A DNA stretch of 42,077 nucleotides from Mucilaginibacter sp. GTDB lineage: Bacteria; Bacteroidota; Bacteroidia; Sphingobacteriales; Sphingobacteriaceae. Below the pieces are notes generated by a model, which was given only the letters and a program-made list of their open reading frames with translations, was not told the origin of the DNA and searched no databases. The translations under genes and the position numbers were made by a program. Positions 25,598 to 34,039 of this stretch are shown here, piece by piece. Location: positions 1 to 42,077 of the forward strand of contig JAQBOA010000103.1 in assembly GCA_028288305.1 (NCBI GenBank), in the 5' to 3' direction. How positions within the stretch are numbered: position 1 is the stretch's first letter; each line of letters begins with the position of its first letter.

Positions 25598-27004
25598 CTA
25601 AACGAGTTCTTCAATTAACGTTCTTGGATCTGTAACGACACCGGTAATAGCGGCGGCGGCAGCAACTAACGGACTGGCTAACATGGTTCTTGCACCCGGG
25701 CCTTGTCTTCCTTCAAAGTTTCGGTTTGAGGTGCTTACAGCATATTTTCCGGCGGGTATCTTATCATCGTTCATCGCCAAACAAGCAGAGCAACCCGGCT
25801 GACGTAGTGAAAAACCGGCTTCAGTTAAAGTGTCGAGTAAACCTTCTTCTTTAATTTGAGACTCAACAATATGAGAACCCGGAACCAGCCAAACTGTAAC
25901 GTCGTCGGCTTTGTGTTTGCCTTTTACAAGGGATGTAAACGCCCTGAAATCTTCTATACGGCCATTTGTACAGCTGCCAACAAAAACAAAATCTACTTTT
26001 TTCCCTAACATGTGTTCGCCTTCGGAGAAACCCATATAGTTTAGCGATTTTTCATACGTTGCTGCTCCACCTTCCACATGGGCTGCATCAGGGATTTCAT
26101 TTGAAATTCCCATTCCCATACCAGGGTTTGTTCCGTAGGTGATCATCGGTTCAATGGAGGAACCATCAAACGTTAATTCTTTATCAAAAACAGCATCAGA
26201 ATCAGTTTTCAACGTGCGGTAATAGGCTAATGCTTTATCCCAGGCTTCACCTTTAGGGGTAAACTCACGGCCTTTTACATAATTGATGGTGGTTTCATCC
26301 GGAGCTATCATCCCGCCACGGGCACCCATTTCAATACTTAAATTACAAACCGTCATACGGCCTTCCATGCTCATGTTTTCGAACACATCACCAGCATATT
26401 CAACGAAATACCCGGTTGCGCCGGATGTAGTAAGCTTAGAAATTATGTACAATGCAACATCTTTCGGAGTAACGCCTCTGCCTAATTTCCCGTTAACATT
26501 AATGCGCATTTTTTTAGGCTTTGGCTGCATGATGCACTGTGTAGCCAAAACCATTTCTACTTCGGAAGTACCGATACCAAAAGCTATCGCACCAAAAGCA
26601 CCGTGTGTAGATGTGTGTGAGTCGCCGCAAACGATAGTAGCACCTGGCTGGGTAATTCCATATTCAGGACCAACAACGTGGACAATGCCATTCTTTTGAT
26701 GACCTAATCCCCAATAGCTGATACCATATTCGTTAGAATTTGTCTCCAATGCTTTTAGCTGGTTGGCCGACAGTGGATCGGCAACTGGCAAATGCTGGTT
26801 TATTGTAGGCGTGTTATGATCGGCAGTAGCAAATGTACGCTGCGGGTATAAAACCCTTATTCCGCGACTTTTCAATCCTAAAAAGGCTACCGGGCTTGTT
26901 ACTTCGTGGATAAGGTGACGGTCAATAAAAAGCACGTCGGGTCCACCCTCAATTTTACGCACTACATGCGTGTCCCAAACCTTATCAAATAATGTCTTGC
27001 TCAT
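25598..27004 (-). CDS. leuC: 3-isopropylmalate dehydratase large subunit
   Basis: Aconitase-family [4Fe-4S] subunit of isopropylmalate isomerase. Cluster-binding cysteines are in VGSCTNGRIEDF and GCSACLAMN, and the substrate and cluster region IVCGDSHTSTHGAFGAIAFG is near residue 130. Its 468 residues match bacterial LeuC. It starts 22 bases after the leuA stop, the tightest junction of the leucine genes and the only one in this cluster without a visible palindrome. Confidence 0.96.
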   Translation of the reverse strand: MSKTLFDKVWDTHVVRKIEGGPDVLFIDRHLIHEVTSPVAFLGLKSRGIRVLYPQRTFATADHNTPTINQHLPVADPLSANQLKALETNSNEYGISYWGLGHQKNGIVHVVGPEYGITQPGATIVCGDSHTSTHGAFGAIAFGIGTSEVEMVLATQCIMQPKPKKMRINVNGKLGRGVTPKDVALYIISKLTTSGATGYFVEYAGDVFENMSMEGRMTVCNLSIEMGARGGMIAPDETTINYVKGREFTPKGEAWDKALAYYRTLKTDSDAVFDKELTFDGSSIEPMITYGTNPGMGMGISNEIPDAAHVEGGAATYEKSLNYMGFSEGEHMLGKKVDFVFVGSCTNGRIEDFRAFTSLVKGKHKADDVTVWLVPGSHIVESQIKEEGLLDTLTEAGFSLRQPGCSACLAMNDDKIPAGKYAVSTSNRNFEGRQGPGARTMLASPLVAAAAAITGVVTDPRTLIEELV

Positions 27005-27026
27005 TTTTATAAATTCTATTTATTAC

Positions 27027-28208
27027 TCACTTCAGTAAAGATTGACTCACAAAGTTACCGCTGTTAACCAACAATAAAAGGTCGTTATCGTTTATATCTA
27101 ATTTATTATCGGCTAATGTTAAAAAGTTCTTGTATGTTTCATCCAATTCGGCGCGATCAAGTTTATAACCAAGTCTTTCCAAATGAAATTTCAGCGCATG
27201 TCTGCCGCTGCGGGCGGTAAGCACAATGGTAGCACTTGGGAAACCTACATCTTCAGGTTTAATGATCTCGTAATTTTCGCGATTCTTTAAAAAGCCATCC
27301 TGGTGTATGCCTGAGCTATGCGCAAAAGCGTTGCTGCCAACAATTGCCTTATTTGGCTGCACCGGCATACGCATCTGGCTGCTTACCATATGGCTTAACT
27401 CGTAAAAATTACGGGCATTAATGTTGGTATGTAAACCTAAATTTTGATGGGTTTTTAATATCATAACTACTTCTTCTATAGAAGTATTGCCAGCACGTTC
27501 GCCGATGCCGTTTATAGTTCCCTCTATTTGACGGGCTCCATTTTGAAGTCCTGCAATAGAGTTTGCCGTTGCAAGGCCAAGGTCATTATGACAATGAACT
27601 GAAATAATAGCTTTATCGATATTTTTTACGTTTTCTTTAAGATAACGGATCTTATCGCCATATTGGTTGGGCAGGCAATAGCCATTGGTATCAGGTATAT
27701 TAACTACCGTTGCTCCGGCAGCAATTACCGCTTCGATCATCTGAGCAAGATATTCTATATCTGCACGACCGGCATCTTCAGCAAAAAATTCAATATCTTC
27801 AATAAATCCTTTTGCGTATTTCACTGCATCAACGGCACGCTCTAATATTTTTTCGCGCGTACTATTAAATTTATGCTTGATATGCATATCGGACGATCCA
27901 ATACCAGTATGGATACGTGGCCTTTTAGCATATTTCAAAGACTCAACGGCGACATCAATATCCCCTTTATTTGCCCTGGTTAAGGCGCAAACGGTCGGCA
28001 ATGAAACCGACCTTGATATCTCAACTACACTTTGAAAATCGCCAGGACTTGAAATGGGGAAACCCGCTTCAATAATATCTACGCCCAATGCCTCCAGCTC
28101 TCTTGCGATCTCGATCTTTTCAGGGGTAGTTAACTGGCATCCCGGTACCTGCTCGCCATCGCGAAGCGTGGTATCAAAAACATAGACTCGGTTTGGATCG
28201 TGTAACAT
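27027..28208 (-). CDS. leuA: 2-isopropylmalate synthase, short form without regulatory domain
   Basis: Condenses acetyl-CoA with 2-oxoisovalerate at the first committed step of leucine synthesis. VFDTTLRDGEQVPGCQL is at residues 9-25, metal-binding HCHNDLGLATANS is near residue 202, and GIGERAGNTSIEEVVM follows. QPNKAIVGSNAFAHSSGIHQDG marks the subdomain. The protein stops at 393 residues and lacks the about 120-residue C-terminal leucine-binding regulatory domain present in E. coli-type LeuA. Leucine feedback at this enzyme may therefore be absent or differently arranged; the paralogue at 23239-24756 keeps such a domain. Confidence 0.94.
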   Translation of the reverse strand: MLHDPNRVYVFDTTLRDGEQVPGCQLTTPEKIEIARELEALGVDIIEAGFPISSPGDFQSVVEISRSVSLPTVCALTRANKGDIDVAVESLKYAKRPRIHTGIGSSDMHIKHKFNSTREKILERAVDAVKYAKGFIEDIEFFAEDAGRADIEYLAQMIEAVIAAGATVVNIPDTNGYCLPNQYGDKIRYLKENVKNIDKAIISVHCHNDLGLATANSIAGLQNGARQIEGTINGIGERAGNTSIEEVVMILKTHQNLGLHTNINARNFYELSHMVSSQMRMPVQPNKAIVGSNAFAHSSGIHQDGFLKNRENYEIIKPEDVGFPSATIVLTARSGRHALKFHLERLGYKLDRAELDETYKNFLTLADNKLDINDNDLLLLVNSGNFVSQSLLK

Positions 28209-28234
28209 AGTTTTTCTTTTTTAATGTTCATTAG

Positions 28235-28315
28235 TAGCGAGTTAGTAGCAAGTCGCTAGTATCAAGTACATATAATCTTTCTGTCTTGATACTTGATACT
28301 AGCTACTTAATACTA
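28235..28315. repeat. Palindromic repeat between the Tam-like methyltransferase gene and leuA
   Basis: AGTAGCAAGTCGCTAGTATC and AAGTAC face CTTGATACTTGATACTAGC and TACTTAATACT. The stop TAG of the methyltransferase gene (28313-28315) falls at the end of the repeat. The same family is tandem in the atpD-atpC gap at 40645-40800. Confidence 0.8.
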
Positions 28316-29068
28316 CTCTTTAATAGCTATAAATTTTAATCTCTTATAATCAGCGTACCACTGGCCATTTTCATTATACTGAGGCTCCAGCAGGTCGGTG
28401 ATTTCTTTTAATAATTGTTGTTTTTCCGCTTCGGGTACACCTTTCATGTATTCATCGCCAAACATTGCTATCCATTTGGCTACTCCTTTATCTCCATCCT
28501 GTAACGGTGTTTTGCGATCATAATGAGTAGCAAATGTCACCCTGAATCCCTGGTCTTCCAATCGCTTGGTGTATTCACCCAAACTTGGGAAATACCACAT
28601 TACTATTGCGGCCTGGTCAACATATCCATATTTTAACAAAACCTGTTGCGTTGCTGCAATCATTTTACCAACGTTTCCCCTTCCGCCCATTTCGGCCACG
28701 AAGCGGCCACCGGGCTTAAGGTTATTATAAACCGTTTTTATTAAGCTATCCTGATCTTTTATCCAATGTAAAACAGCGTTGGAAAAGATGGCATCAAACG
28801 GCTCTTCGAAATAAAAATTTGTTGCATTGGCAACACTAAATTTTATTTCCGGAAAATTCTCCTCTGCCTGCTGTATCATTTCAGCAGAAGAATCAATACC
28901 CGTAACTATAGCCCCAAGACTCTGGATACGCTGTGTTAAATGCCCTGTACCACAACCCAAATCAAGAATATTCTCTCCCGGTTTGGCATCCAGCAACTCA
29001 AGCAGGCTCTCTCCGTATTGGTATACAAAGGCATGCTTTTGGTCATATAATTCAGCGTTCCACTTCAT
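28313..29068 (-). CDS. Class I SAM methyltransferase, Tam-like
   Basis: S-adenosylmethionine-dependent methyltransferase of 251 residues. Motif I ILDLGCGTGHLTQRI is at residues 34-48. AIFSNAVLHWI (about 92-102) and LKPGGRFVAEMGGRGN (about 117-132) follow. The overall pattern, including the N-terminal WNAELYD..HAFVYQYGESLLELL, resembles trans-aconitate 2-methyltransferase, but substrate assignment at this level is not safe. It sits inside the branched-chain cluster between the GxxExxY cassette and leuA with no evident pathway link. It could be a passenger gene. Confidence 0.85.
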   Translation of the reverse strand: MKWNAELYDQKHAFVYQYGESLLELLDAKPGENILDLGCGTGHLTQRIQSLGAIVTGIDSSAEMIQQAEENFPEIKFSVANATNFYFEEPFDAIFSNAVLHWIKDQDSLIKTVYNNLKPGGRFVAEMGGRGNVGKMIAATQQVLLKYGYVDQAAIVMWYFPSLGEYTKRLEDQGFRVTFATHYDRKTPLQDGDKGVAKWIAMFGDEYMKGVPEAEKQQLLKEITDLLEPQYNENGQWYADYKRLKFIAIKE

Positions 29069-29091
29069 TCTTTTTAGTATTGAGTCATTTT

Positions 29092-29648
29092 GTCTGAACT
29101 CGAATTTTTCGAATTGATTGAATTTTTTGAATTCTGTTAATTCTAAAACTCGAAAAATTCGAGTTCAGACTTCATTCAATTCGAACTTTGGCGATGTTTC
29201 TTATTTAACAGTCTTTTAAACTGTAAACTTTTACTACCAAAGTTTATAAGTAAACCGATTTTAATATTGTAAGCTTCCAAATAATTAATGCCTTGCGCCA
29301 AATGAACATCTTCTAAGTTTATTAGCGCCTTCAATTCAACCATTATTTCATCTTCAACAAAAAAATCTACCCGTCTTGTCCCGATCTGTTCCTCTCTATA
29401 AAAAATGGGCATTTCCATTTCCCTCATAAAACTTAAACCCGCAACACCCATTTCTATTTGCAATGCCTTCTGATAAATTACTTCCTGAAAACCATTACCC
29501 AAAGCTGCATGAACGCGCATTGCACACCCAATTATTTTACTTGTGCAATCGTTAAACTCCTCCGGCGTTCTTCTAACAGCCTCCATTAATTCGGCATCGG
29601 ACAATTAAATTCGTTAATTCAATCAATTCGCTTAATTCGAGTTCAGAC
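29092..29648. mobile_element. Putative cassette with inverted GTCTGAAC ends carrying the GxxExxY gene
   Basis: The interval runs from GTCTGAACTCGAATT at 29092 to the reverse-complement type AATTCGAGTTCAGAC ending at 29648, with one gene inside. The left side also has a full hairpin, its 21-base arm at 29092-29112 facing 29150-29170 (same end motif), so three copies of the end motif are present. The cassette fills the gap between ilvC and the methyltransferase gene: it ends two bases from the ilvC stop and 23 bases from the next start codon. No transposase is present. The GTCTGAAC ends also bound the palindromes at 37.5-38.0 and 40.0-40.25 kb. That this is mobile is inference. Confidence 0.6.
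29176..29604 (-). CDS. GxxExxY protein (PD-(D/E)XK nuclease-like)
   Basis: Protein of 142 residues in the GxxExxY family. The defining motif is GNGFQEVIYQKAL (about 36-48). The PD-(D/E)XK-type core appears as RRVDFFVEDEIMVELKAL (about 77-94), with Asp79 and the E-x-K of VELKAL as putative metal and catalytic residues. A following strand GLLINFGSKSLQFKRL is typical of the family. The family is widespread in Bacteroidota, often isolated in intergenic repeats, and has no established function. It has no role in branched-chain amino-acid synthesis that I know of. Its gene is bounded by inverted repeats, and its start is just inside the right repeat. Confidence 0.88.
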   Translation of the reverse strand: MSDAELMEAVRRTPEEFNDCTSKIIGCAMRVHAALGNGFQEVIYQKALQIEMGVAGLSFMREMEMPIFYREEQIGTRRVDFFVEDEIMVELKALINLEDVHLAQGINYLEAYNIKIGLLINFGSKSLQFKRLLNKKHRQSSN

Positions 29649-29650
29649 AA

Positions 29651-30709
29651 CTACGCTTCTACAGCCTGGTTTTCAGGGCGTAAGCTGCGTACTGTTTTGC
29701 CTGCTTGCCACATTTCGCTGTCGCGTAATTCTTTTAGTTCGATATTTAGCTTTTCGCGATAATCAGGCTTGCTGTTTGAATCAATTGATTTTTGTGATTC
29801 TTTGCCTGTTGCTACGCTGTTGTATAATTCTTCAAATACCGGTTTGGTAGCATCACGGAAGCGTTTCCACCAATCCAATGCGCCACGTTGTGCTGTGGTT
29901 GAGCAATTGGCGTACATCCAGTCCATACCATTCTCAGCTACTAAAGGCATTAACGATTGTGTTAACTCTTCAACAGTTTCGTTAAAAGCTTCGGATGGTG
30001 AGTGGCCTTTGCTGCGCAATACATCGTACTGAGCTGCAAAAACACCCTGGATACATCCCATCAATGTACCGCGTTCGCCGGTTAAGTCGCTGTAAACTTC
30101 TTTTCTGAAGTCTGTTTCAAATAAATAACCGCTGCCTACAGCAATACCAAGTGCGATAACTCTTTCTTTTGCCCTGCCTGTAGCATCCTGGAATATAGCA
30201 TAGCTTGAATTTAAGCCGCGACCCTGTAAAAACATGCGGCGTAATGAAGTACCTGAACCTTTTGGAGCAACTAAAAATACGTCAACATCCGGTGGAGGTA
30301 TGATGCCGGTTTGCTCTTTAAAAGTGATACCAAAGCCGTGTGAAAAATATAGGGCTTTGCCTTTTGTTAAATGTTTTTTAACAGTTGGCCATAATTCAAT
30401 CTGGGCGGCATCGCTTAACAAGTAGCAGATAACCGTTCCCCTGTTTAGGGCTTCTTCAATTTCAAAAAGCGTTTCTCCGGGTACAAAGCCATCATTTACT
30501 GCTTTATCCCATGTTTTTGTGCCTTTACGCTGACCAACAATTACATTGATGCCATTGTCTTTTTGATTAAGCGCCTGACCAGGCCCCTGAACGCCATAGC
30601 CAATTACCGCTACAACTTCATTTTTTAATACGTCCTGTGCCTTTGATAAAGGGAACTCCTCGCGGGTTACTACGTTTTCTTCAGTGCCGCCGAAATTTAA
30701 TTTTGCCAT
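29651..30709 (-). CDS. ilvC: Ketol-acid reductoisomerase
   Basis: NADPH- and Mg2+-dependent enzyme that isomerises and reduces acetolactate or acetohydroxybutyrate in valine, leucine and isoleucine synthesis. The Rossmann motif VAVIGYGVQGPGQA is at about residues 33-46. A basic loop GQRKGTKTWD fits NADPH. DVFLVAPKGSGTSLRRMF and the metal-binding YSDLTGERGTLMG follow in the knotted C-terminal domain. It is 352 residues long. Downstream is the GxxExxY cassette, and upstream a SAM-methyltransferase gene separated by a palindrome. Confidence 0.96.
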   Translation of the reverse strand: MAKLNFGGTEENVVTREEFPLSKAQDVLKNEVVAVIGYGVQGPGQALNQKDNGINVIVGQRKGTKTWDKAVNDGFVPGETLFEIEEALNRGTVICYLLSDAAQIELWPTVKKHLTKGKALYFSHGFGITFKEQTGIIPPPDVDVFLVAPKGSGTSLRRMFLQGRGLNSSYAIFQDATGRAKERVIALGIAVGSGYLFETDFRKEVYSDLTGERGTLMGCIQGVFAAQYDVLRSKGHSPSEAFNETVEELTQSLMPLVAENGMDWMYANCSTTAQRGALDWWKRFRDATKPVFEELYNSVATGKESQKSIDSNSKPDYREKLNIELKELRDSEMWQAGKTVRSLRPENQAVEA

Positions 30710-30787
30710 TGTATTTGATTTTTATGATTACACCGATGTTGTTTTGATTACACCGATTATATTTGGTTTTATTGTTTACAATTCCAG

Positions 30788-30847
30788 ACTTACGAAGTTT
30801 TTAAAACTTCGTAAGTCTTCTCTTATCGCGATGCATCGCATCTCTAC
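30788..30847. repeat. Palindromic repeat between the O-methyltransferase gene and ilvC
   Basis: GACTTACGAAGTTTT runs directly into TAAAACTTCGTAAGTC, a near-perfect hairpin at 30788-30817. GCGATGCATCGC follows at about 30828-30839 and TCTCTAC after it, resembling a fragment of the repeat at 16516-16608. Confidence 0.75.
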
Positions 30848-30853
30848 CTGCAT

Positions 30854-31471
30854 CTACTTCTTTGTTATAATAACAATACCACTTGCCCAGCCCATTTTTG
30901 TTAAGATGATATCGTCCCGGCTATCTAAATCTGCCAATAATTGTGTTGCCTTTTCGGCATGCCCCAAAGGCCAGTTTTGCTGGGGAAGCATGTCATCAAT
31001 AATATAAAAGCCTCCCTTTTCAACCATATCCAGCATTTCTTCGAGCAGCGTATATTTACCGGGCCAGGTATCAGCAAAAATAAAACTGAACTTTTTACCT
31101 TTATTTTTCTTTATCCATTCGCCACCATCGGTGCATATTAGTTTTAAGCGCTTATCAACTCCTAAATTTTCTTTCGCGATATTTAACAACGTTTCATCAT
31201 TATCAATTGATATTAATGTCGATGATTTATCCATCCCATCCAGTATCCATGTGGTAGATAAACCGGTACCTGTTCCCATCTCTAATAGTTTACTACCCGG
31301 TTTTGATCCCGCCAAGGTTTTAAGTAATGAACAAGTCAAAACTTCCGAAGGCATAGTAAAACCGTTCCGCTCCGTTGCAGTTTTTATAGCATTGTATGCC
31401 TGTGGATATTGGCCCCCCGGCCCCCTGAAGGGGGAGGTTTCAATTGCATCTTCTCTTTGTTCATTTTTCAT
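30854..31471 (-). CDS. O-methyltransferase-type SAM methyltransferase with a repeat-derived N-terminus
   Basis: Class I SAM methyltransferase of 205 residues. The SAM-binding motif LLEMGTGTGLSTTWI is near residue 60, followed by LISIDNDETLLNIAKENL, an acidic FIFADTWPGKY and GGFYIIDDMLPQQNW. The closest look is the small O-methyltransferase family. The first 20 codons, which give MKNEQREDAIETSPFRGPGG, lie inside a palindromic repeat (31411-31526). Recognisable family sequence begins right after it at YPQAYNAIKTATERNGF. The repeat therefore appears to supply the start codon. The substrate is unknown. It sits between ilvN and ilvC. Confidence 0.82.
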   Translation of the reverse strand: MKNEQREDAIETSPFRGPGGQYPQAYNAIKTATERNGFTMPSEVLTCSLLKTLAGSKPGSKLLEMGTGTGLSTTWILDGMDKSSTLISIDNDETLLNIAKENLGVDKRLKLICTDGGEWIKKNKGKKFSFIFADTWPGKYTLLEEMLDMVEKGGFYIIDDMLPQQNWPLGHAEKATQLLADLDSRDDIILTKMGWASGIVIITKK

Positions 31472-31526
31472 TTTATTTTTTGTTATCCCGTCATCGTTCC
31501 CCCTTTAGGGGGTTAGGGGGCTGGCC
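31411..31526. repeat. Palindromic repeat overlapping the O-methyltransferase start
   Basis: GGCCCCCCGGCCCCCTGAAG and GGGGGAG face CCCCCTTTAGGGGGTTAGG and GGGCTGGCC, with about 60 bases between. The right end stops just before the ilvN stop codon at 31528, and the left part is read as codons of the methyltransferase gene. Confidence 0.8.
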
Positions 31527-31527
31527 C

Positions 31528-32118
31528 TTACATTGTAAAAACCTTGTCCCCTTTATTCAAGAATTCGTTTTCTATTACGTCTTCACCTGGTTCTAGTCTT
31601 TCAAACTCGCGCAGTTTGCTGTTAAAACCTTCGCTGTCTTTTATGATTGCTACACGTGCGCTGCGTACAAATTCAATCAATCCATAGGGTTGTAAAATAC
31701 TGATCAGGTTATCTGTTTCTTCACGGTGACCTGTGGTTTCAAAAACTGTATAATCCTTGCGGAGCACAACAACGCGTGCGCCATTTTCGCGCAATAAGCG
31801 CTCAACACTTACCTTTTCGGCGATAACATCAGTCGAGACTTTATATAGCGCCATCTCCTGCCAAATCACATCCTCGTTGGTATGATAATACACCTTTAAA
31901 ACTTCCACTTGTTTTTCTATCTGACGGCAAAGCTTACGCACTACATCTTCAGATTCGTTGATCACTATATTAAAACGGTGAATGCTTTCTACCTCTGACG
32001 GCGAAGTATTCAGGCTGTCGATATTAATTTTACGGCGTGTAAAAATGATAGCTATCCGGTTTAAAAGGCCGATCTGGTTTTCGGTGTAAACCGTGATGTT
32101 AAATTCTTGTTTTTCCAT
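31528..32118 (-). CDS. ilvN: Acetolactate synthase small (regulatory) subunit
   Basis: Regulatory subunit of acetohydroxyacid synthase, conferring valine feedback and raising activity. An N-terminal ACT domain (about 3-78) shows NITVYTENQIGLLNRIAIIF and INIDSLNTSPSEVESIHRFN. A second domain of about 80 residues (from ALYKVSTDVIAEKVSVERL) is the small-subunit C-terminal domain. Its 196 residues match the longer IlvH-type subunits. It follows ilvB over a palindromic repeat. Confidence 0.94.
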   Translation of the reverse strand: MEKQEFNITVYTENQIGLLNRIAIIFTRRKINIDSLNTSPSEVESIHRFNIVINESEDVVRKLCRQIEKQVEVLKVYYHTNEDVIWQEMALYKVSTDVIAEKVSVERLLRENGARVVVLRKDYTVFETTGHREETDNLISILQPYGLIEFVRSARVAIIKDSEGFNSKLREFERLEPGEDVIENEFLNKGDKVFTM

Positions 32119-32146
32119 TTTAATTTCGTTTAAAGTCCGCTTCTTC

Positions 32147-32222
32147 GCCTCACCCTGCCCTCTCCAAGGGAGAGGGTAAAAACTCTTAAAGTCCTCTCCT
32201 TTGGAGAGAATTTAGGTGAGGC
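32147..32222. repeat. GCCTCACC/GGTGAGGC palindromic repeat between ilvB and ilvN
   Basis: Bounded by GCCTCACC and GGTGAGGC with inner blocks CCTCTCCAAGGGAGAGG and CCTCTCCTTTGGAGAG joined by AACTCTTAAAG. This is the third copy of the family. Its right end lies eight bases from the ilvB stop codon. Confidence 0.85.
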
Positions 32223-32229
32223 ATGAAGC

Positions 32230-33966
32230 CTATTTTAATCTGATCTCGCTTACACTGCATCCTTGCGGAACCATCGGGAATACGTTATTCTCTTTGGTCA
32301 CCATTACTTCTAAAAGATAGGAGCCTTTGTTATCCATCATTTCTTTTAATGCACCCGGCAAATCGGCCCTGTCTGCAATGCATCTTCCCGGAATGCGGTA
32401 AGCAGCGGCAACAGCAACAAAATCAGGGCTTTGAATATCCACAAAAGAATAACGGCGTTCGTTAAATAACTCCTGCCATTGGCGTACCATGCCCAAAAAA
32501 CGGTTGTTAAGAATAATGATCTTAATATCAACGCCGCTTTGCATAATGGTTCCTAATTCCTGTAAGGTCATCTGGAAACCGCCATCGCCAATTATGGCAA
32601 CGACATCACGTTCCTGGGCACCAAACTTCGCGCCTATGGCAGCAGGTAAAGCAAACCCCATTGTGCCTAAACCACCACTGGTGATATTGCTTCGTGTTTT
32701 GTTCAATTTGGCATAACGGCAGGCCACCATCTGGTGCTGGCCAACATCGGTAACAATAACGGCATCGCCATTTGTCAATAGGTTAAGCTGTTTGATAACT
32801 TCGCCCATAGTCATCTCTTCTGTAACAGGGTTCAGCTCATCAAAAATTACCGCATCAAATTCGTTTTGGGTATATTCTTTAAATTTATCATGCCATTCGG
32901 TAAGTGTTTTTCGTTCTACCAGCTCGGTAAGCAATGGCAGCGTTTCCTTACAATCACCCCAAACAGGTACCGTGGATTTTACGTTTTTATCAATTTCGGC
33001 AGGATCAATATCCAAGTGGATAACCTTTGCCTGCTTAGCATATTTATCAAGGCGACCGGTTACACGGTCATCGAAGCGCATGCCTATTGCTATTAAAACA
33101 TCACATTCATTGGTGAGCACGTTAGGGCCATAATTGCCGTGCATACCCAACATACCCACATTAAGCGGATGGTCTGTTGGTAAAGCGCCTGCCCCCAAAA
33201 TGGTCCATGCTGCCGGAATACCGCTTTTCTCAACAAAGGCTTTAAATTCCTGTTCGGCACTGCCTAAAATAACGCCTTGTCCCCAAATGATGAACGGCTT
33301 TTTTGCCTGATTGATCAGTTCCGCAGCTTCCTTAATATATTGCGGACGTACAATAGGTTTTGGCCTGTAGCTGCGTATGTGATTACAAGGCTTATACCCT
33401 TCAAAGTTAAATTTTTGTATCTGCGCGTTTTTAGTAATATCAATTAATACAGGCCCTGGTCTGCCGCTTTTAGCGATGTAAAAAGCCTTGGCGATAACCT
33501 CTGGAATTTCATTGGCATCGGTTACCTGGTAGTTCCATTTGGTAACAGGGGTGGTGATGTTGATCACATCAGTTTCCTGGAAAGCATCGGTACCTAACAG
33601 GTGGGCAAATACCTGCCCGGTAATACATACCAATGGTGTGCTGTCTATCTGTGCATCAGCCAGACCAGTAACCAGGTTGGTTGCACCAGGGCCGCTTGTC
33701 GCGAATACGACGCCCACTTTGCCTGATGTGCGTGCATAACCCTGACCAGCATGGATACCGCCCTGCTCATGGCGGACCAGGATATGGTTAAGTTTATCGT
33801 TATAGTCAAACAAAGCGTCGTAAATGGGCATAATAGCACCACCCGGATAGCCAAAAATGGTATCCACACCCTCAGTGATCAACGCCTCTAATAACGCTAC
33901 TGATCCTGATACCTCTACCGCTTTCTTAGCGATGGGTTTGGTTAGTATTTCCTGTGCAACTTCCAT
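32230..33966 (-). CDS. ilvB: Acetolactate synthase large (catalytic) subunit
   Basis: Thiamine-diphosphate enzyme joining two pyruvates, or pyruvate and 2-oxobutyrate, in branched-chain amino-acid synthesis. The catalytic glutamate is in HEQGGIHAGQGYAR, and FGYPGGAIMPIYDAL starts the first domain. The ThDP-binding motif is GDGGFQMTLQEL with the Asn-Asn pair at ILNNRFLG. The open frame extends to 34044, but I set the start at the ATG at 33966 (MEVAQEILTK). The extra 26 residues come from a repeat and a palindrome and are unlike the family. Length is about 578 residues. Confidence 0.95.
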   Translation of the reverse strand: MEVAQEILTKPIAKKAVEVSGSVALLEALITEGVDTIFGYPGGAIMPIYDALFDYNDKLNHILVRHEQGGIHAGQGYARTSGKVGVVFATSGPGATNLVTGLADAQIDSTPLVCITGQVFAHLLGTDAFQETDVINITTPVTKWNYQVTDANEIPEVIAKAFYIAKSGRPGPVLIDITKNAQIQKFNFEGYKPCNHIRSYRPKPIVRPQYIKEAAELINQAKKPFIIWGQGVILGSAEQEFKAFVEKSGIPAAWTILGAGALPTDHPLNVGMLGMHGNYGPNVLTNECDVLIAIGMRFDDRVTGRLDKYAKQAKVIHLDIDPAEIDKNVKSTVPVWGDCKETLPLLTELVERKTLTEWHDKFKEYTQNEFDAVIFDELNPVTEEMTMGEVIKQLNLLTNGDAVIVTDVGQHQMVACRYAKLNKTRSNITSGGLGTMGFALPAAIGAKFGAQERDVVAIIGDGGFQMTLQELGTIMQSGVDIKIIILNNRFLGMVRQWQELFNERRYSFVDIQSPDFVAVAAAYRIPGRCIADRADLPGALKEMMDNKGSYLLEVMVTKENNVFPMVPQGCSVSEIRLK

Positions 33967-33995
33967 ATTTTCTTTATTTCGGATTCGAATGTTCG

Positions 33996-34013
33996 TCCCG
34001 ATAGCTATCGGGA
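33996..34013. repeat. 18-base perfect palindrome upstream of ilvB
   Basis: TCCCGATAGCTATCGGGA is identical to 25519-25536. It is flanked by GATTCGAAT and GATCGAATT, so the hairpin can be extended on both sides. It lies 30 bases before the ilvB start. Confidence 0.85.
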
Positions 34014-34039
34014 TCGAATTTATTTTATTTTTTCTTCTT

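Noticed and set aside
29092..29170. The left hairpin as a transcription terminator for the GxxExxY gene
   Set aside because: The arms are long and AT-rich with repeat-family ends and no ordered T run after the stem; a repeat explains it better, although it may still affect transcripts.
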